Shown here: in pieces, positions 35,884 to 40,290 of the stretch | Layout: each line of letters opens with the position of its first letter | Numbering within the stretch: the stretch's first letter is position 1 | NCBI GenBank assembly: GCA_050117315.1 | Contig: JASFMY010000050.1 | Location: forward strand, 1-40,290 | Origin: JANQIV01 sp050117315 | GTDB taxonomy: Bacteria; Bacteroidota; Ignavibacteria; Ignavibacteriales; Melioribacteraceae | Direction: 5' to 3' | Length of the DNA: 40,290 bases | Notes under the pieces: generated by a model | Told to the model about the DNA's origin: nothing | Seen by the model: only the letters and a program-made list of their open reading frames with translations | The model's database searches: none | Program-made: the position numbers and the translations under genes

Positions 35884-35915
35884 ATAAAAAATCCCAGTTA
35901 TTATTAACCGGGATT
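35884..35915 (-). terminator. Intrinsic terminator of sdhCAB
   Basis: On the minus strand AATCCCGGTTA pairs with TAACTGGGATT (one mismatch) around a 4-base loop and runs straight into TTTTTT. It lies 27 bp beyond the sdhB stop. Confidence 0.85.
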
Positions 35916-35941
35916 AATACAGATATAATACAATAAAATTA

Positions 35942-36712
35942 TTACGCTTCTTGCTTACTGCCTGTAACTTTTGAAACGAAATAGTCTCTATTCATCCGGG
36001 CAATATTTTTAATTGAAATTCCTTTTGGGCATTCTGCTTCGCATGCATAAGTATTTGTACATGCACCGAACCCGAGTTTATCCATTACCGCAACCATTTT
36101 CTGAACTCTTTGATAACGTTCAGGCTGCCCCTGCGGAAGTACTGCAAATTGCGAGATCTTTGCACTTGTAAACAACATTGCAGATGCATTCTTGCATGCA
36201 GCAACACAAGCCCCGCAGCCTATACATTCGGCGGCATCCATTGATCTTGCAGCAACTTCTTTTGCAATCGGAATTGCATTAGCATCCGGTACTCCGCCCG
36301 TGTTTACAGAAACAAATCCGCCGGCGTACATTATTTTGTCCAGCCCTGAGCGATCAACCATTAAATCTTTCATCACCGGGAAAGCCTTTGCTCTAAAGGG
36401 CTCAATGTAAATTGTATCGCCGTCGTTAAAATTACGCATATGCAATTGGCATGTTGCTATTTTGGGAACAGGCCCGTGCGGCTGACCGTTTATTACCAAA
36501 CCGCAAGTACCGCAGATGCCTTCACGGCAGTCGCTTTCGAATGTTATCGGTTCTTCGCCTTTCTGTTCCAAGGAGTTATTTAGTTCGTCGAGCATTTCAA
36601 GTATTGATGCATCGGGGGAAACCTCAACATCATAATCAACAAATTTTCCCGCAGCTTTGGGACCCGGCTGACGCCAGATTTTTAATTTTAGTTTTAGGTT
36701 TTTATCAGCCAT
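35942..36712 (-). CDS. sdhB: Succinate dehydrogenase/fumarate reductase iron-sulfur subunit
   Basis: The 256-residue protein has all three cluster sites: C62, C67, C70 and C88 for [2Fe-2S]; C163, C166, C169 (then C173) in CIGCGACVAAC; and C218, C224, C228 in CTNTYACEAECPKG. The CxxCxxCxxxC set marks the [4Fe-4S] site. It passes electrons from the FAD of SdhA to the haem and quinone of SdhC. The long N-terminal half resembles the type B enzymes of Bacteroidota and epsilon-proteobacteria. Last gene of the operon, directly after sdhA (stop and start share a base). Confidence 0.95.
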   Translation of the reverse strand: MADKNLKLKLKIWRQPGPKAAGKFVDYDVEVSPDASILEMLDELNNSLEQKGEEPITFESDCREGICGTCGLVINGQPHGPVPKIATCQLHMRNFNDGDTIYIEPFRAKAFPVMKDLMVDRSGLDKIMYAGGFVSVNTGGVPDANAIPIAKEVAARSMDAAECIGCGACVAACKNASAMLFTSAKISQFAVLPQGQPERYQRVQKMVAVMDKLGFGACTNTYACEAECPKGISIKNIARMNRDYFVSKVTGSKQEA

Positions 36713-38622
36713 TATTTATAACTCCTTGTAGCTAATTTCACATATTCAAATTCGAGCGGTTCCTTGTGCATAGCCCATTTACTAACATCTTCGAACTCCC
36801 ACGCAGAAACATGCGTATAATTTTCATCGTCGCGTAAAGCTTCGCCTTCATCGGTTTGATATTCTTCTCTAAAGTGCCCACCGCAAGATTCGTTTCTATC
36901 CAGTGCGTCCAGAGCCATAAGTTCACCGAGTTCCAGATAGTCTGCAAGTCTTCCCGCTCTTTCAAGGTTTTGGTTTATGTCTTTATCGCTTCCCACCACT
37001 TTAACATCATTCCAAAATTCTTCTTTAAGATTTCTAATTTCTTCCATCGCCTCTTTTAAACCTTTTTCATTACGGCCCATTCCAACTTTATTCCACATTA
37101 TCCTGCCGAGTTTTTTGTGGATATCGTCTACTGTCTGCTTACCGTTTATAGATAATAATTTCTTTGTATAGTCCTCCAGTTCTTTTGCTTCCTTTTCAAA
37201 TGCGCCGTGATCTTCGGCCAGCATATCCGGCTTTTCGCTCGCTAGATAATTGCCGACTGTGTAAGGCGCAACAAAATAACCGTCTGCAAGCCCCTGCATC
37301 AGCGCGCTTGCTCCAAGCCTGTTTGCTCCGTGATCGGAGAAGTTTGCTTCGCCCAGTATGAATAAACCGGGAATGGTGCTTTGCAGGTTATAGTCTACCC
37401 ATAAGCCTCCCATTGTGTAGTGAGGCGCTGGGTAAATCTGCATCGGCACTTTATAAGGGTTCTCCCCTGTGATAGTTTCGTAAATGTCAAAAAGATTACC
37501 ATATTTTTCTTTGATTACATTTTCTCCTAATCTTTTAATCGCATCACCGAAATCAAGATAAACAGCTTCTTTGCCTTTTACACCTCTTCCTTCATCAGCA
37601 ACTTCTTTGGCACTACGTGATGAAATATCCCTCGGAGAAAGGTTCCCGAACGAAGGATACTTTCTTTCCAGGTAATAATCTCTTTCTTCTTCGGGAATGT
37701 CGTTCGGTTCACGCATATCGCCCTTGTTTTTTGAAACCCATATCCTGCCGTCGTTTCTTAACGATTCACTCATCAAAGCCAACTTTGATTGTGACTCGCC
37801 GTGCAGGGGTAAACACGTGGGGTGAATTTGAGTAAAACACGGGTTTGCAAATAGCGCTCCTTTTTTATGCGCCCGCCATGCTGCCGTTACGTTACAGTTC
37901 ATCGCGTTTGTTGAAAGGAAAAACACGTTTGAATATCCGCCTGTTGCAAGCAGAACCGCATGGGCCGAGTATTTTTCAATTTCTCCGTTAACCAGATCTC
38001 TGCAGATAATTCCTCTTGCAATTCCGCTTTCGACTACAAGTCCTATCATTTCTTTTCTTGTGTACATTTTTACTTTACCCAAACCAACCTGGCGGCTCAA
38101 TGCGCTGTAAGCTCCAAGCAGCAACTGCTGCCCTGTTTGCCCGCGCGCATAAAAAGTTCGCGATACTTGAGCACCGCCAAACGACCTGTTATCCAGCAGC
38201 CCGCCGTATTCCCTTGCAAACGGGACTCCCTGTGCAACACACTGGTCAATAATATTGTTGCTTACCTCCGCAAGCCTGTAAACATTTGCTTCACGTGCTC
38301 TAAAGTCCCCGCCTTTAACCGTATCAAAAAATAACCTGTAAATTGAATCGCCGTCGTTCTGATAATTTTTAGCAGCGTTAATTCCGCCCTGGGCTGCAAT
38401 TGAGTGCGCTCTTCTTGCACTGTCATGATAAGTAAAAGCTTTTACGTCATAACCTAGTTCTCCTAAAGAAGCGGCGGCAGATGCACCTGCCAACCCGGTT
38501 CCCACAACAATTATATCGAACTTTCTTTTGTTGGCGGGATTAACCAGTTTCATATTGAATTTATGGTTAGTCCATTTTTCGGAAATATGTCCTTCGGGTA
38601 TTTTTGAATCCAATTTTACCAT
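36712..38622 (-). CDS. sdhA: Succinate dehydrogenase/fumarate reductase flavoprotein subunit
   Basis: In this 636-residue protein the dinucleotide-binding loop is GTGLAGASAAASLGELGYDV at 41-60. H73 in RAHSIAAQGGIN is the residue that carries FAD covalently in the family. Substrate-site segments are visible in HPTCLPLHG (near 263) and in the late RLGASALMQG loop. The C-terminal part (RNESCGGHFREEYQTDEGEA) is typical of the subgroup. Oxidises succinate to fumarate, or the reverse under anaerobic conditions. It overlaps both neighbours by one base (TAATG junctions), so the three subunits are made together. Confidence 0.96.
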   Translation of the reverse strand: MVKLDSKIPEGHISEKWTNHKFNMKLVNPANKRKFDIIVVGTGLAGASAAASLGELGYDVKAFTYHDSARRAHSIAAQGGINAAKNYQNDGDSIYRLFFDTVKGGDFRAREANVYRLAEVSNNIIDQCVAQGVPFAREYGGLLDNRSFGGAQVSRTFYARGQTGQQLLLGAYSALSRQVGLGKVKMYTRKEMIGLVVESGIARGIICRDLVNGEIEKYSAHAVLLATGGYSNVFFLSTNAMNCNVTAAWRAHKKGALFANPCFTQIHPTCLPLHGESQSKLALMSESLRNDGRIWVSKNKGDMREPNDIPEEERDYYLERKYPSFGNLSPRDISSRSAKEVADEGRGVKGKEAVYLDFGDAIKRLGENVIKEKYGNLFDIYETITGENPYKVPMQIYPAPHYTMGGLWVDYNLQSTIPGLFILGEANFSDHGANRLGASALMQGLADGYFVAPYTVGNYLASEKPDMLAEDHGAFEKEAKELEDYTKKLLSINGKQTVDDIHKKLGRIMWNKVGMGRNEKGLKEAMEEIRNLKEEFWNDVKVVGSDKDINQNLERAGRLADYLELGELMALDALDRNESCGGHFREEYQTDEGEALRDDENYTHVSAWEFEDVSKWAMHKEPLEFEYVKLATRSYK

Positions 38623-39293
38623 TAGTTACCTCCATAAAAAAATAAGAAATACACAGGAATAGAACCGAAACCAACCGCCATTACTATGGAATAAATCTGT
38701 CCTAACTTTTCAATCAAAGGGAAATACTTACTGTTGTTCCAGCCGAATGTTTGAAAAGCACTTTGAAATCCGTGGTTCAGATGAAATCCCAACAAAATCA
38801 TTGCTAAAATATAAAACCCTGCATAGAGATAATTTTGGAATAAATCGATTACAATTTTATAGAAAGTAAACTCACCTGTTTCAGGGTGCCCGGAGAAATT
38901 AAAGTAATACCAGAAAGTAGAAAGGTGAAGAACCAAAAAGATAAAAATTATGCTCCCGGTATAAATCATTGTTCTTGAAGAAAAAGTTGAATTCTTTGAG
39001 GATGCATTTACAGCATATTTTTCAGGTCTGGCTTGCCTGTTGGTATACCATAACCTTATGCCGTTGAGAATATGAAAAAAGAAAATCAATCCTAACACAA
39101 CTTCTATCACTCTTATTACAGGTTTGAACGGTTCAAGCGTATGAACATAACCGTTGAAAGCCTCGGCGCCAAAAAATAACGTTAAGTTCCCGGCTAAATG
39201 AATTATTAAAAATAAAATTAAACATATACCGGTAACAGCCATTACAATTTTTTTACCGATAGATGAATTTAAGCTTTCAAAAAGCCAACCCAT
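38622..39293 (-). CDS. sdhC: Succinate dehydrogenase cytochrome b subunit (type B, single anchor)
   Basis: The 223-residue protein has five membrane helices: about 15-36, 60-80, 107-128, 148-170 and 195-217. Histidines placed to hold two haems lie in IIHLAGN, FFHILNG, LHLSTF and GFHLNHGFQ. One five-helix anchor with two haems b, and no sdhD gene, is the hallmark of type B enzymes, which span the membrane for menaquinone. This suits a menaquinone-using member of the Bacteroidota/Ignavibacteriota group. A strong AGGAGG precedes the ATG. First gene of sdhCAB. Confidence 0.94.
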   Translation of the reverse strand: MGWLFESLNSSIGKKIVMAVTGICLILFLIIHLAGNLTLFFGAEAFNGYVHTLEPFKPVIRVIEVVLGLIFFFHILNGIRLWYTNRQARPEKYAVNASSKNSTFSSRTMIYTGSIIFIFLVLHLSTFWYYFNFSGHPETGEFTFYKIVIDLFQNYLYAGFYILAMILLGFHLNHGFQSAFQTFGWNNSKYFPLIEKLGQIYSIVMAVGFGSIPVYFLFFYGGN

Positions 39294-39553
39294 TAAAATC
39301 CTCCTGTTTTTACAAATTTTTCAATTATTTTAAGAAGTTTCGTGGACTTAACAAACTTGAATGGAATAGTAATAATATTTAAAGGCATTTCATCTTATTA
39401 TATATTATATCATTATTTTATGCCCTAAAATAGGGTTAATCGCCGCAAAATTCAAAACTATTTTCATGAAGATTCAGTTAAAAAAAGGCATAAAGTTTTT
39501 GAATTATTTAGAGCATAGTTACGGTGCGATTTCTAAAAAAATTGAAATGATAA

Positions 39554-39724
39554 TTATAATTCTCTGAAGGGATTATATATTCGAATTACTTGCGTACTTA
39601 CAAAAAGGCGGAAAGTTGTTGATATATCTTTCAAAAGTGTTTTAACTTTTTTCTGCTTTAAAGGCTGGCTTGAATCAAATAGATATACAATTATATTTGT
39701 ATCAAAAAAGATTTTATCTATCAT
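39554..39724 (-). pseudogene. Truncated VapC-like PIN toxin
   Basis: The frame reads MIDKIFFDTNIIVYLFDSSQ, then about 36 further residues including RLFVSTQVIRIYNPFREL and a stop. It matches the first half of a PIN-domain RNase, with the first catalytic Asp in FFDTN. The remaining acidic residues, which belong to the second half of the roughly 130-residue domain, are absent, and no frame downstream restores them. The ATG overlaps the stop of the antitoxin-like gene (ATGATAGATAA). Confidence 0.65.
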
Positions 39725-39878
39725 TTAATTCAGAGCGGTTTTTAATGAGTTTATCCCCCATATACCAGCTTAATTCTTCAACCTTGTTTTCAATCCAATT
39801 ATCAAGTTCTTTCTTAGATTTGGATATTTTTTTTATTGACTTCGTTTTTTCAGTTTTTCCCTTTTTCGTAACCGACAT
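39714..39878 (-). CDS. Small antitoxin-like protein paired with the VapC fragment
   Basis: The 54-residue protein starts with a lysine-rich segment (MSVTKKGKTEKTKSIKKISK) and continues with an amphipathic part (ELDNWIENKVEELSWYMGDK). This is the size and place of a VapB-type antitoxin, although no DNA-binding motif is clear. It overlaps the PIN fragment by 11 bases. GGTGGA about 8 bases before the ATG can serve as a ribosome binding site. With the toxin truncated it may be on the way to loss. Confidence 0.55.
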   Translation of the reverse strand: MSVTKKGKTEKTKSIKKISKSKKELDNWIENKVEELSWYMGDKLIKNRSELNDR

Positions 39879-39998
39879 TTTTTATCCACCTTATTTTCTA
39901 CAGCATAATATAAAATTTTCGATCCAGTTTCTTTATAAAAAATAAAGTATTACAGCAACTGGATTTGTATTTGCATGTTAAATTTTTGGAAGAATTTT

Positions 39999-40031
39999 AC
40001 ACTCCGAGGTTTATGAAATCTTGGAGGGTGT
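39999..40031. repeat. Imperfect hairpin, ACACTCCGAGGTTT type
   Basis: ACACTCCGAGGTTT (39999-40012) and AAATCTTGGAGGGTGT (40016-40031) pair imperfectly around ATG. It lies 18 bp beyond the stop of the fibre-type gene and may end its transcript. Similar palindromes are, from memory, common dispersed repeats in this superphylum. Confidence 0.5.
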
Positions 40032-40048
40032 TTATCAACTATACTAAT

Positions 40049-40290
40049 TCAATTTCCTTCAAGCTTTTCTATTCTTTTTAGAAATTCTTCTTGCGTTTTT
40101 GCCAACTTTTCTTCCAATTCTACATTTTCTTTTTTTAGCTCAATAATATAAAGAGCATATCCTTCTATTTTCTCTAATAACTTTGTCTGCATTTCACCAA
40201 GACTCAATCCGTTTTCTTTTACTTCTTCTGAAGTTGGAATACCAGGTAAATGTTTGTTTGTTTTTACATATTGTTCTAATTCTCTTATTG
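40049..40290 (-). CDS. C-terminal end of a fibre-type surface protein (5' end outside window)
   Basis: The minus strand is open from the window edge to TGA at 40049 (80 residues). It begins RELEQYVKTNKHLPGIPTSE and continues with NGLSLGEMQTKLLEKIE, then a heptad-patterned helix (ELKKENVELEEKLAKTQEEF). This tail (HLPGIP, then SLGEMQ and a coiled coil) is a familiar C-terminus of large collagen-like or tail-fibre-like proteins in Bacteroidota and relatives. There it probably trimerises or chaperones the fibre. The N-terminal architecture cannot be seen. Confidence 0.75.
   Translation of the reverse strand, partial: IRELEQYVKTNKHLPGIPTSEEVKENGLSLGEMQTKLLEKIEGYALYIIELKKENVELEEKLAKTQEEFLKRIEKLEGN

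Noticed and set aside
39294..39553. Missing second half of the PIN toxin upstream of sdhC
   Set aside because: No frame shows the later PIN acidic residues; the stretch is AT-rich leader-like sequence.
39670..39945. 91-codon plus-strand frame near the right end
   Set aside because: Phe/Tyr/Ser-rich antisense of the antitoxin-like gene and PIN fragment, which carry recognisable family sequence on the other strand.

Overview
This is a low-GC bacterial chromosome segment from a Gram-negative organism: it carries an RND/TolC efflux operon, a PagL-type outer-membrane lipid A deacylase and several lipobox lipoproteins. The single-gene cytochrome b anchor of succinate dehydrogenase, the fibre-type C-terminal domain at the right edge and the dispersed palindromes point to the Bacteroidota/Chlorobiota/Ignavibacteriota superphylum. 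Clear Shine-Dalgarno sites (for example at 2085-2091 and before sdhC) favour Ignavibacteriota or Chlorobiota over typical Bacteroidota. This placement is inference; there is no rRNA or tRNA in the window.

Layout. 1-2540 (+): the end of an unknown gene, a 54-aa basic protein, a KamA-type radical SAM protein and an unknown 147-aa protein, closed by a bidirectional terminator. 2808-9393 (-): nfu, an rsmI-like gene joined to proS, a frameshifted archaeal-type ATPase, trkH and an output-less HAMP sensor. 9413-11132: a 38-bp palindrome, a relic of a second ATPase copy and a PLP decarboxylase (+). 11392-17326 (-): cold-shock protein, TM2 and DUF2752 membrane proteins, a large patatin-like membrane protein broken by one frameshift, and a saccharopine-dehydrogenase-like oxidoreductase. 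17809-18892: a methyltransferase between two attC-like structured sites, resembling an integron cassette. 19044-26825 (-): lytic transglycosylase, PagL-like deacylase, and a tetR-tolC-MFP-RND efflux locus with two matching putative operators. 26826-27627: a long non-coding stretch rich in palindromes. 27628-35373 (-): GH127 glycosidase, M48 metalloprotease, FecCD permease, obg and a huge acidic protein. 35472-39878 (-): sdhCAB bracketed by two eroded toxin-antitoxin modules (MNT/HEPN and VapBC). 40049 to the edge: C-terminus of a fibre-type protein.

How it fits together. Most genes are housekeeping (translation, Fe-S assembly, ribosome assembly, respiration, K+ uptake) or envelope functions. 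The accessory signal lies in the joins: two single-base homopolymer frameshifts, a relic P-loop, two toxin genes cut short while their antitoxin-side partners stay open, and a cassette-like methyltransferase without a visible integrase. The best candidates for something under-described are the attC-like cassette, the orphan HAMP sensor coupled to trkH, and the palindrome cluster at 27 kb. No CRISPR array or complete insertion sequence is visible.
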